This document shows, in pieces, positions 1-7,044 of a stretch of DNA of 23,892 nt. The stretch's first letter is position 1. Every line of letters begins with the position of its first letter. The translations under genes and the position numbers were made by a program. Location of the stretch: NCBI GenBank assembly GCA_964577985.1, contig CAZOAR010000040.1, positions 1 through 23,892 on the forward strand, read 5' to 3'. Below the pieces are notes generated by a model. That model worked only from the letters and a program-made list of their open reading frames with translations, made no database searches and had not been told where the DNA came from. This stretch comes from CAZOAR01 sp964577985 (GTDB taxonomy: Bacteria > Gemmatimonadota > CAZMKB01 > CAZNLH01).

Positions 1-113
1 ACAATCAGGCCAATTCCGAACTGTCCGGAGCGACCAGTGCCTTGATTTTGAAAAACGCATTTGATATCTTTTATGGTCTTCCGCCAGGTCGTCACCGGAC
101 ATTGCCCGAATAG
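1..113 (+). CDS. C-terminal end of an unidentified protein (5' truncated by window edge)
   Basis: An open frame enters from the left edge (first full codon at 3) and ends at the TAG at 111-113, giving about 36 residues that finish ...GRHRTLPE. The next gene begins 16 bases later on the same strand with its ribosome binding site in the gap, the spacing expected inside an operon, which is the main reason to believe this frame is real. The fragment is too short to identify; I recognise no motif. It could be chance, since only one short open stretch is visible. Confidence 0.45.
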   Translation, partial: NQANSELSGATSALILKNAFDIFYGLPPGRHRTLPE

Positions 114-129
114 ATAAGGATTTTGAAAA

Positions 130-2004
130 ATGATGCGAACGCTCAGACAAAAGACCAAGGCCATTATGATAGTGGTGGCCGCCTCCTTTCTCATAGGTTT
201 TGTGTTCTTGCAGCTCGGTATCGGTACCGGAGGAAGGCACAATCAACAGGTCAGAAACGTGGGAGTGATCAACGGCGTTGAGATTTCGCACGATGACTTC
301 TTCAAGGCCCAGAATAACATCATCGCCCAACTCAGACAACAGGGAAAAGACAATCTGACCGATGAGGACTATGACCGTGTCGAGCAACAGACATGGAACG
401 AAATGGTCTTCCAGATCCTGGTTCATCAAGAGATAGAGGATAGAGGAATCGTAATCAGTGAAGAGGAGGTCAGGAACTACCTGATCGACAACCCGCCCGA
501 TTTTATAAAGTCAAACGAGAGTTTCCAGGTCGATGGACAGTTCAGTCACGAGCAGTATGTTCAGATCCTGAACGCGCCAGAGAACCGACAGTTCACCGCG
601 AACCTCGAAACATGGATCCGACAGACTCTTCCTCAGGTGAAACTTAGCAGCCAGATGGCACTCGGTATCGACTTTTCTGACGCGCATTTGCTGCGGAGAT
701 TCAAGGAGAGAAAGGAAGAGGTCAAGGTAGGCTACGCGTTTTTCGCTTCACCCCCTCCCCGCGACGGGAAAGCCGTCACCGGAGCAGACGGAGAAGCCGG
801 TGATCTACTGCCTCCGCCGAAAAACGACTATGAGCCTTCAGAGTCTGAAATAGCGGAGTATTACCAATCACACGAGAAAGATTTTGTCGATGATGAGAGG
901 GCAGTCATCCAGTACCTTTCTTTCTCGCTGATCCCCACGAAGAAGGATACCCTGGAAGCCCGGCAGAAAGCGAGCCTCCTGGTCCAGAGAATTCGCAAGG
1001 GAGAGGACTTTGCGGTGCTGGCGGAGGAGTTCTCCAAAGACGCTACGACCGCCGAAAAGGGTGGAGATCTGGGATTCCTGAAGAAAGGGGAAGTACTCTC
1101 GAGCCTGGAGGGAGTGGCCTTCTCCATGGAGCCCGGGCAGACATCCGACCCTGTCCTGACTCCTCGTGGCTGGCACGTAGTAAAGGTGGAAGAGCGGAGA
1201 GGCGGCGCGGACGAGGAAGAGGTACACCTGCGTCACATACTGATTCCCGTTCAGATAACCCTCGCGACAAGAGACAGCGTTAACGGACTCGTCAGGGATG
1301 TCTTTGATGATCTGAATGAACAGACGGGGAGTTTCGAAGAAGTAGCCGCTAGAGAGAATCTTTCCGTGAAAGAGACCACAGCGTTTACGAAAGAGGAATA
1401 TGTCCCGGAACTCGGTCCGATAATGAAGGAGGCCTCCTCCTTCGCCTTCTCCAGAGATGTAGATGCTGTGAGCCAGTCGATATCACGGCTCGGAATGATA
1501 TACGTCATCAGGATCAGCCAGAGGATTCCCGAGAGGACGAAGAGTCTCGAAGAAGTACGGGAGGAGATAGCGCTTCACCTCGCAACGGAGAAAGAAATGG
1601 CAGACCTGAAAAAAGACGCGGAGTCTCTCCTCGTGGAGGCGAAGGCCCTGGGAGGTCTGGAGGCAGCCTGTTCCAGGCTGGGTATAGACTACAAGATAAC
1701 CCCTTCTTTCACGAGAAGGGATTACGTGCCGGGCGTCGGAATGCTGGCGGCTTTCACCGGATACGCTCACGCCCTTCCGGTTGGCAGGATAGGTGGGCCG
1801 ATCAGGACTGACAAGGGATACTATGTTATCGAAGTCATGGAGCGAAAAGAAGCGGATATGGCAGAATTTGAGAAAACCAGGGACGACCTCAAGGCGGAGA
1901 TGATGAGCGACGCCAAGTCGAAGGCTTTCGAGCAGTGGTTCTCATCACTCCTCAAAAATGCTGATATAGAAGATAATCGCCTCTTTTTCGGATTCAGCAG
2001 TTGA
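130..2004 (+). CDS. PpiD/SurA-like membrane-anchored peptidyl-prolyl isomerase (parvulin family)
   Basis: The 624-residue product has a short basic N-terminus and one hydrophobic segment at about residues 12-31, so it should be anchored in the inner membrane with the rest in the periplasm, as in PpiD. It continues with a SurA N-like chaperone region (about 40-190), a clear PpiC-type rotamase domain at about 255-355 (FAVLAEEFSKD, GGDLGF, GWHVVKVEER), and two more divergent parvulin-like segments (about 365-480, starting LRHILIP, and about 510-600, with GPIRTDKGYYVIEV). Family role: folding of outer-membrane and secreted proteins by chaperone and proline isomerase activity. The ATG at 130 has AAGGA at 116-120, nine bases upstream; the ATG at 133 is an alternative. 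Length matches PpiD (about 620 aa) better than SurA (about 430 aa). Family is certain; PpiD versus SurA orthology is inferred. Confidence 0.9.
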   Translation: MMRTLRQKTKAIMIVVAASFLIGFVFLQLGIGTGGRHNQQVRNVGVINGVEISHDDFFKAQNNIIAQLRQQGKDNLTDEDYDRVEQQTWNEMVFQILVHQEIEDRGIVISEEEVRNYLIDNPPDFIKSNESFQVDGQFSHEQYVQILNAPENRQFTANLETWIRQTLPQVKLSSQMALGIDFSDAHLLRRFKERKEEVKVGYAFFASPPPRDGKAVTGADGEAGDLLPPPKNDYEPSESEIAEYYQSHEKDFVDDERAVIQYLSFSLIPTKKDTLEARQKASLLVQRIRKGEDFAVLAEEFSKDATTAEKGGDLGFLKKGEVLSSLEGVAFSMEPGQTSDPVLTPRGWHVVKVEERRGGADEEEVHLRHILIPVQITLATRDSVNGLVRDVFDDLNEQTGSFEEVAARENLSVKETTAFTKEEYVPELGPIMKEASSFAFSRDVDAVSQSISRLGMIYVIRISQRIPERTKSLEEVREEIALHLATEKEMADLKKDAESLLVEAKALGGLEAACSRLGIDYKITPSFTRRDYVPGVGMLAAFTGYAHALPVGRIGGPIRTDKGYYVIEVMERKEADMAEFEKTRDDLKAEMMSDAKSKAFEQWFSSLLKNADIEDNRLFFGFSS

Positions 2005-2061
2005 AACCCCGCCTCGGTCACGCGACGAACGGCATGCGAGGCAACAATGTACAGGTAACCA

Positions 2062-2088
2062 ACCGGGCTCCCGTCAGGAGAGACCGGT
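2062..2088. other. Stem-loop between convergent genes (possible weak terminator)
   Basis: ACCGG at 2062-2066 pairs with CCGGT at 2084-2088, and inside it CTCC 2068-2071 pairs with GGAG 2077-2080 around a five-base loop. It overlaps the stop codon of the CDGSH gene and lies 58 bases after the stop of the parvulin gene, so it could end transcription from either side. There is no T-run on either strand, so a classical intrinsic terminator is not shown. A second, looser inverted repeat, GCCTCG 2011-2016 with CGAGGC 2037-2042, lies in the same gap. Confidence 0.3.
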
Positions 2089-2301
2089 GTGAGTACCGTC
2101 ACAATAGGGCATATTCTCTGACTTCCCGCAGCCACAGATTGCGACCGTCTTTTTCTTATCGATTATCACGACATGAGGACCGACCCCCGACCCTTGATGC
2201 GAACCGTCGCAGTGTGGCTTGTTGCCGGATCTTCCGCACGCACAATATGCCTTGGTGCCTGCTTCTTCCTCGATAACATACGGTTTCTTTCTGTCTGTCA
2301 T
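2074..2301 (-). CDS. Tandem CDGSH iron-sulfur domain protein
   Basis: This 75-residue protein carries two full CDGSH signatures of the form C-x-C-x2-S-x3-P-x-C-D-G-[ST]-H: CACGRSGNKPHCDGSH at about residues 19-34 and CGCGKSENMPYCDGTH at about 56-71. Each motif is known in the mitoNEET/CISD family to hold one [2Fe-2S] cluster with three Cys and one His, so two clusters per chain are expected, as in CISD3-type proteins. There is no signal or membrane segment, so it should be cytoplasmic. The ATG at 2301 has GGAG seven bases upstream. It lies 28 bases downstream of the GNAT gene on the same strand and is probably co-transcribed with it. Proposed roles for the family are redox sensing, electron transfer or cluster transfer; the substrate here is unknown. 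Confidence 0.93.
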   Translation of the reverse strand: MTDRKKPYVIEEEAGTKAYCACGRSGNKPHCDGSHQGSGVGPHVVIIDKKKTVAICGCGKSENMPYCDGTHTGLS

Positions 2302-2329
2302 GTCTTCTCTCCTCTCCGAGCCAGCGGCT

Positions 2330-2764
2330 CTATACGTCCTCTCTCTTCCTCTTCGTGAAATAAAGAATATCCGGATGGTGTCTGAAGCCCAGTCTCCGGA
2401 ACACCTCCATAGACGTCCTGTTCCACTCTTCTATCAAACAGGCCACGATTTCTATCCCATGCCTGGCGAATCGACGCTCAACCTCTCCGACCAGCCGAGC
2501 GCCTATTCCACGCCTCCTGAAGGACGGCGCCACCGCGAGCCTGTTGATCCAGCCCTTTCTCCCTTCGTGGGTTCCGAAGACCGACCCGACAATCTTCCCT
2601 TCGCACTCTGCCACAAGGAAGACCGCGTTCCCGTGTTTGATCTCCTCGGCAATTCGCTCCATCGCATCCCTGCCCTTACGCTTGTATGGTAGTCCCGATT
2701 CATCCCACAGGCCTGTAAGGGCCTCATAATCTTTCAGGTTGAAGTCACGAATCAAGGTTCCCAT
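2330..2764 (-). CDS. GNAT family N-acetyltransferase
   Basis: The 144-residue product is a single GNAT domain. It begins with the typical IRDFNLKDYEALTGLWDES strand-helix, has the beta-4 strand VGSVFGTHEGRKGWINRLAV, and then the acetyl-CoA pyrophosphate loop PSFRRRGIGARLV (about residues 79-91), matching the R/Q-x-x-G-x-G/A motif. It ends with the motif-B segment ...VFRRLGFRHHPDILYF. Such enzymes transfer an acetyl group from acetyl-CoA to an amine (protein N-terminus, lysine or small molecule); the acceptor cannot be read from the sequence. The ATG at 2764 has only a weak G-rich sequence upstream. It precedes the CDGSH gene on the same strand. A RimI-like protein acetylase is possible but not demonstrated. 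Confidence 0.9.
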   Translation of the reverse strand: MGTLIRDFNLKDYEALTGLWDESGLPYKRKGRDAMERIAEEIKHGNAVFLVAECEGKIVGSVFGTHEGRKGWINRLAVAPSFRRRGIGARLVGEVERRFARHGIEIVACLIEEWNRTSMEVFRRLGFRHHPDILYFTKRKREDV

Positions 2765-2815
2765 ATCTGCGGTGCGCCCCGAACTTGTCGAGTGGTAAAA
2801 GCTTCCAGTACTGAT

Positions 2816-2859
2816 CAGGTGTCGGTCGACACATCATGATCGACCGGCTCACCCACCTG
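2816..2859. other. Nested hairpin in GNAT leader
   Basis: GTCGGTCGA (2821-2829) pairs with TCGACCGGC (2840-2848) over nine positions with one G-T wobble and a ten-base loop. Outside it CAGGTG (2816-2821) can pair with CACCTG (2854-2859). It lies 52-95 bases upstream of the GNAT start on the minus strand. No T-run follows, so attenuation or protein binding is as likely as termination. Confidence 0.4.
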
Positions 2860-2979
2860 TTCTCCTCTCTCCGGAGGTAGTTCCAACCGCCCTCAAGAGA
2901 CATCTTCGTCCAGAAACAACCCCATCACATCCAGCAGACCGCCCCTTCAGTCGCAGAATACTCCCCGGTGGCGGCACTT

Positions 2980-3009
2980 ACTATTTAGCATCGGGAATCG
3001 AGAAGTCAA
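2980..3009 (-). promoter_or_regulatory. Possible sigma-70 promoter for the GNAT-CDGSH genes
   Basis: Read on the minus strand, TTGACT (3009-3004) is followed after 18 bases by AATAGT (2985-2980). Matches to consensus are 5/6 and 4/6. It would give a leader of about 210 bases carrying the 2816-2859 hairpin. The left arm of the long inverted repeat lies in its spacer. Confidence 0.27.
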
Positions 3010-3088
3010 CACCTAGCCGGGCAGGGTCCTCCACCGTTTCCCCCCGATCCCTCACCCCGGCGGTCTATCACCCTTGCTTCGATTCCCG
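2992..3088. other. Long-range inverted repeat with nested inner stem
   Basis: CGGGAATCGA (2992-3001) and TCGATTCCCG (3079-3088) are perfect ten-base reverse complements separated by 77 bases. Within that interval GCCGGG (3016-3021) pairs with CCCGGC (3056-3061), and AGGG (3023-3026) with CCCT (3049-3052), so the stems nest in register. This arrangement is compatible with a folded RNA about 100 bases long, on either strand, just downstream of the RND gene. It could also be a decayed palindromic repeat. Confidence 0.4.
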
Positions 3089-3141
3089 GTTCGGGGCGCG
3101 GGTCCGGAAACACGTGGCTCCACATTCGAGCGATTAACCAT

Positions 3142-6100
3142 CTATCCATCTACGCGAGACTCCCTGCCTTTCCGGCTAATCAACGTTCCGATGTCATGCC
3201 GAACCATGTAGAAGGAAGGGAGGAGAAGAAGAGTAAGAGGCGTAGAGAACAGAATGCCATAACCGAGCGCCAGGGCCATGGGAGCTATAAAGGGGTCTAC
3301 TCCGCCTATCCCGTATGCCATCGGCAGCACGCCCGCGATCGTTGTGAAAGAAGTCAGCAGGATCGGTCGCAATCTGTCGGCCGTCCCCTCCGCTACGATC
3401 CGGAGATATTTCTTCTCCGGCTGCTGCTTACGATGAACGTTGATGTAATTAACAAGGATAAGAGAGTCATTTACGACAACGCCCATCAACCCTATGACAC
3501 CCATCATCGCAAGGAACCCGAGCGGTTCACCGTGGAGCGCGAAGGCGCCTATAACACCGATCATGCCGAACGGAATTGCCATGAGCACGAGAAGCGGCTG
3601 AGTCAATGAGTTGAACAGGAGTATCAGCACAAAATACATTCCGACAGCGGCCAGCAGCATCGTAATACCAAGGCTGACCACAGATTCCTGAGTCTCCTCA
3701 GCCTCACCACCGACAACAAACCTCATCCCCTCCCACTTGCTCAGGTCGAAGTGATTGACGGCGGCCATTGTTGCCTCGAGAGGAGTCATACCGCCCTCGC
3801 CGATGTCAGCCGTGATCGTGATCGCCCGCTCTTCATCATAGTGGTAGTATCTTGAAGGTCCCGGTCCCAGCTCCAGACGTGCCACATCCTTCAACGAAAT
3901 CAACCTCCCCTGTCGATTGGGTATCTTCAGCTCGCTGAGATATCCCGGCTTCCTGCGCGCACTCTCCTCGAGCTGCACACGAAAACCGACATCTTCATCA
4001 CCGTATCGCACCCTGGTCACGATCTGACCGTCATACGCCAGCCTGACGTTTCTGGCAATATCGGCCACCGTGAGACCCACCCTCGAAAGCATCTCATAAT
4101 CTACCTTGATCTCAACCTGTTCCTTACCCAGCTTATCGTCGCGGTCAATGTCGGTAACGCCCTCTATCGAACCCAGATAGGCGGCCACCGAGTCTGCCAG
4201 TGATGTCCTGGCTTCATCGTCGCTACCAACTATGCGAATGGCGATAGGTCTACCCACAGGTGGACCGCCAGCGTCGATAACATATCGGATGAAGTCAAAA
4301 CCCTCGAGCTTGTCCGATTCATCCCGGAGTCCGTCTACTATCTCCTCGGCGCTCCTTTCTCGCTCGGAAAAAGGCGTCAACGTCACCGAAAGAAACGCCC
4401 AGTTCTCACTTTCTCCCGGCGTGAACCACCCGGTGTTTCCGCCGAGGCTGCCCACGAATGTCATGTATGAATCGAGTTCACCATCGGGAAGATTCGTGAG
4501 GAGATTCTCTATCTCCGTGACCTTGTCGGAGGTCGCATCGAGTGAAGAACCGGTGGGCAATTCGACTGTCACGAAAAGCTGTTCAGCCGTGCTGCCCGGG
4601 AATAGTACAAAGCTCATGTATTCCCTCGCGTACCATACTGCCCCGCCAAACATGATAAGGAATGCGAGGATGACCGGATACCGGTAGACCAGGACATAGA
4701 CAATGAAACGCTGGAACCTGCTCTTGACAGCAGTGAACCATCTGTGCGACCTTAGAACTTCCCGGCCTTCAACGCCACGCTTCAAAAGGCGATCAGCGCT
4801 CCTCTTCATGCCCGCAGCAATATGAGCCGGCAGCGTCGTCACCGCTTCGACATAAGATACAAGCAGCGCCAGAATGATCACCAGGGGGATAGGAAAAACG
4901 AATTTACCCAGCATTCCAGACATGAAGAACATAGGAACAAAAGCCAGCATCGTCGTGATGACGGTTGCCGTGACGGGGCTGAGAACGTCACTCGTCCCAT
5001 CCACTGCGGCATCGAGAGGAGACTTTCCCCGTTCCCTGTTACTATGGATGTTCTCGGCTATAACGATGGCATCGTCCACTATCAATCCAATAACTATCAC
5101 CATGCCCATCAATGAAATCGCGTCTATATGCACATCGAAAAAAGGAGACAGGATGACAACCCCCATCATCGCCATAGGTATCCCCATAGCCACCCAGAAC
5201 GCAGTCTTCAAGTTAAGAAAGAGGGAAAGGACCAGGCTCACCAGGATGAGGCCGATCAGACCGTTGTCACCCAGAATTCCAAGGCGGTTTCTGACGAATC
5301 GGGACATGTCCGAAGAATATGTTAACTCTATTCCTTCAGGAACAGTCTCCCGTTCCCGCTGAACAAGCTCCTTGACCGCATCCACGACCCGGATAAGGTC
5401 TGCTTTCTTCTTCTTATGGACGGTAAACGCTATTACCGGCTTACCATTCATCCGAAAACGCGTCTTTTCTGGTTCGAACGAATCCTTGACTGAGGCAAGG
5501 TCCTTGACCAGAACGGCTGGTCCCTCGAACGTTGAACGGACGATAACGTTTTCGACCTCATCCGGCCTGAGAAACTGGGCCATTGTTACAATATCCTTGT
5601 CGCTCGTATAAGACTCGAACGACCCACCAGTAGCGCGGATATTCCTCCCCTGTATCGCGGAGACAATTTCCCAGAGGGGAATCTGGTACTCTTGTATCGC
5701 TTGCTTGGAGACCTCCACTTTTATTTCGCGATCGAGATATCCTGTCTTGTCGATTCTGGACACCCCTTTGATGTCCTCCAGCTTCTTCTCAAACTGCCTC
5801 GCATACCTTCTGAGGTCGCTGTATGGGAGATCACCCCCTACTCCCACCCAGATGACTTCAAGGAAATTCTCTGTCTTTATTTCGAATATGTAGGGTGCCT
5901 CAGTGACCTCCGGTGGCAGGTCTGTAGCACGACCCACGGCGTCACGGATATCTCTCTTGACTTTCTCCTTATCGCTGGCATCTATGTCGATTTTCACATC
6001 GATTACCGATATGTTCTCCATAGAATACGATGTCATTATATCGATTCCGTCCACACTTCTGAGCTCTTTTTCGAGCTCGTTGGTGACGTTCAGTTCCACG

Positions 6101-6276
6101 TCCTCGGGAGAAGCGCCCGGATACCTGGTGGTTATCATGACCTCATCCAGATCGACATCCGGGAACATATCCCTTTTGATGCGCATGGCCGAGGCAACCC
6201 CGATCACCAGCACAACAACAACCAGGAGGTTGGCCAGCAGGTGGCGCTGAGCGAAAAAACGGATGATGGTCTTCAT
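3142..6276 (-). CDS. RND superfamily efflux transporter (AcrB/HAE-type), lone permease
   Basis: The 1044-residue length is typical of full AcrB-type pumps. TM1 is at about residues 12-30, followed by the porter-domain signature GASPEDVELNVTNELE, a large periplasmic loop, the central TM bundle, a second periplasmic loop and a second TM bundle ending at SFYMVRHDIGTL. In TM4 the paired acidic residues of the proton relay are present (GLIVDDAIVIAEN, D401-D402). TM10 reads GLMGVVVNDSLIL, without the AcrB lysine. Such pumps export drugs, lipids or metals using the proton gradient, normally with a membrane fusion protein and a TolC-like channel; neither is encoded nearby, so the partners must be elsewhere. 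The ATG at 6276 has GGAG nine bases upstream. Multidrug, lipid or metal substrate cannot be decided here. Confidence 0.94.
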   Translation of the reverse strand: MKTIIRFFAQRHLLANLLVVVVLVIGVASAMRIKRDMFPDVDLDEVMITTRYPGASPEDVELNVTNELEKELRSVDGIDIMTSYSMENISVIDVKIDIDASDKEKVKRDIRDAVGRATDLPPEVTEAPYIFEIKTENFLEVIWVGVGGDLPYSDLRRYARQFEKKLEDIKGVSRIDKTGYLDREIKVEVSKQAIQEYQIPLWEIVSAIQGRNIRATGGSFESYTSDKDIVTMAQFLRPDEVENVIVRSTFEGPAVLVKDLASVKDSFEPEKTRFRMNGKPVIAFTVHKKKKADLIRVVDAVKELVQRERETVPEGIELTYSSDMSRFVRNRLGILGDNGLIGLILVSLVLSLFLNLKTAFWVAMGIPMAMMGVVILSPFFDVHIDAISLMGMVIVIGLIVDDAIVIAENIHSNRERGKSPLDAAVDGTSDVLSPVTATVITTMLAFVPMFFMSGMLGKFVFPIPLVIILALLVSYVEAVTTLPAHIAAGMKRSADRLLKRGVEGREVLRSHRWFTAVKSRFQRFIVYVLVYRYPVILAFLIMFGGAVWYAREYMSFVLFPGSTAEQLFVTVELPTGSSLDATSDKVTEIENLLTNLPDGELDSYMTFVGSLGGNTGWFTPGESENWAFLSVTLTPFSERERSAEEIVDGLRDESDKLEGFDFIRYVIDAGGPPVGRPIAIRIVGSDDEARTSLADSVAAYLGSIEGVTDIDRDDKLGKEQVEIKVDYEMLSRVGLTVADIARNVRLAYDGQIVTRVRYGDEDVGFRVQLEESARRKPGYLSELKIPNRQGRLISLKDVARLELGPGPSRYYHYDEERAITITADIGEGGMTPLEATMAAVNHFDLSKWEGMRFVVGGEAEETQESVVSLGITMLLAAVGMYFVLILLFNSLTQPLLVLMAIPFGMIGVIGAFALHGEPLGFLAMMGVIGLMGVVVNDSLILVNYINVHRKQQPEKKYLRIVAEGTADRLRPILLTSFTTIAGVLPMAYGIGGVDPFIAPMALALGYGILFSTPLTLLLLPSFYMVRHDIGTLISRKGRESRVDG

Positions 6277-6336
6277 AGAACCAGTCTCCAGATTCCGAAC
6301 TGGAAGGTATCAAGACAGACGGCAAATGACGAACAT

Positions 6337-6379
6337 GCCTGATCCTACGCTACTTCACAGCGAGTGGTGAGCATCAGGC
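6337..6379 (-). promoter_or_regulatory. Hairpin in the RND gene leader
   Basis: GCCTGAT (6337-6343) and ATCAGGC (6373-6379) are perfect complements, and within them CGCT 6348-6351 pairs with AGCG 6359-6362 around a seven-base loop. The outer arm overlaps the expected transcription start of the RND promoter, so the element could be a 5' mRNA hairpin or an operator. No regulator gene is adjacent. Confidence 0.4.
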
Positions 6380-6383
6380 AACT

Positions 6384-6413
6384 ATTCTACATGGTACGGG
6401 AGGGTCCTGTCAA
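6384..6413 (-). promoter_or_regulatory. Sigma-70-type promoter of the RND gene
   Basis: On the minus strand a perfect TTGACA (-35, 6413-6408) is followed by 18 bases and TAGAAT (-10, 6389-6384), a 5/6 match. Transcription would begin near 6377 and leave a leader of about 100 bases before the ATG at 6276. It also separates the RND gene from the upstream tatA operon. Confidence 0.55.
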
Positions 6414-6512
6414 GAATTTGGTGAGACCGGATGTGGGGCAGCAAAGCGCGCCAGTAGGCAAAATAACCGTGCGATATAACAGGGAGGCCATGCGGGCAAT
6501 TCAGGACGAGAA

Positions 6513-6728
6513 TCAGACAGTCTTGTCCTGGTTTACTTTCTGTCCCTCTTCCTTGTTCTGGTTCTTGTCCGGCTTGTCAATCTCCGACTCGAGTTCTCTC
6601 ACTCCTTTCTTGAACTCGGTGACACCCTTGCCGAAAGAACGCATCACTTCCGGGATTCGTTTGGCGCCAAAAAGGAGGAGAACAACGAGAAGGATAATAA
6701 GAAGTTCGTTCATCCCCAGACCAAACAT
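6513..6728 (-). CDS. tatA: Twin-arginine translocase subunit TatA/TatE family
   Basis: This is a short single-span protein of 71 residues from the ATG at 6728. The N-terminal segment MFGLGMNELLIILLVVLLLF is followed by FGAKRIPEVMRSFGKGVTEF, the TatA hinge and amphipathic helix (FG-x-K-x-[LI]-PE), and then a charged tail rich in K, E, D and Q. TatA forms the oligomeric element that lets TatC-bound folded proteins cross the inner membrane. A GTG two codons upstream (6734) is open, but an AGGAGG at 6734-6739 overlaps it and lies five bases before the ATG, which settles the start. It is the last gene of the run with the prenyl synthase and DUF4321 genes (22-base gap). No tatC is in the window. 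Confidence 0.92.
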   Translation of the reverse strand: MFGLGMNELLIILLVVLLLFGAKRIPEVMRSFGKGVTEFKKGVRELESEIDKPDKNQNKEEGQKVNQDKTV

Positions 6729-6750
6729 ACGCACCTCCTGGACTCTAATT

Positions 6751-7020
6751 CTAGAGAAATGCCCTGAAAAGATAGGCGGCTGTCAGCAAGCCGACCAGAC
6801 TCATCACATTCAACTTGATGGCAACACCTCCGGTCAGACTCAACACCATGAGGTCCAGCGTGGCGGGTCCAAATCGACCGCCGACTGTTGTGACAAAGAA
6901 GTCCTTCACCACACCATCGGGAAGGACCGTTCCTACAAGCTCGCCCAGAAGACCGCCCAGAAGCAGGCCAAAAACAAGGATTACAATATAAGTGGCAATC
7001 TTCTTTCTATGATAAATCAA
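6751..7020 (-). CDS. Small membrane protein, DUF4321-like
   Basis: The 89-residue protein has two hydrophobic segments, about residues 9-30 (IATYIVILVFGLLLGGLLGEL) and about 55-87. The conserved-looking core GLLLGGLLGELVG ... GPATLDLMVLSLTGG ... IKLNVMSLVG matches what I know of the DUF4321 family, whose function is unknown. The only in-frame start is the TTG at 7020, because an in-frame stop lies just before it; the nearest GGAG is 13 bases upstream, longer than ideal. It lies 24 bases after the prenyl synthase stop and 22 bases before tatA, so it is almost certainly co-transcribed. Family assignment is from memory of the pattern, not a search. Confidence 0.8.
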   Translation of the reverse strand: MIYHRKKIATYIVILVFGLLLGGLLGELVGTVLPDGVVKDFFVTTVGGRFGPATLDLMVLSLTGGVAIKLNVMSLVGLLTAAYLFRAFL

Positions 7021-7044
7021 GTTGTCAGATTATCTCCGTTTTCC

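Larger units (their letters stand above)
2765..3141. other. Gene-free 377-bp region rich in inverted repeats
   Basis: No credible open frame lies between the GNAT start and the RND stop. The region has several inverted repeats (two listed separately) and is pyrimidine-rich on the plus strand. A weaker pair is CCGCC 2939-2943 with GGCGG 2970-2974. On the minus strand it would serve as the leader of the GNAT-CDGSH genes or as the trailer of the RND gene. I looked for tRNA, tmRNA, RNase P, SRP RNA, and cobalamin or TPP riboswitch signatures and could not support any. Confidence 0.5.

Noticed and set aside
2001..2276. 91-codon plus-strand open frame overlapping the parvulin stop codon
   Set aside because: The ATGA-like overlap looked like translational coupling, but the frame is antisense to two perfect CDGSH motifs and its product is Arg/His-rich nonsense.
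3074..3092. TTCGATTCCCGG resembling a tRNA T-loop
   Set aside because: The flanking five bases do not pair as a T-stem and no acceptor, D or anticodon arm can be built on either strand.
5692..6342. 216-codon plus-strand open frame opposite the RND gene
   Set aside because: Antisense to the conserved N-terminal porter region of the pump, with no recognisable domain or ribosome binding site.
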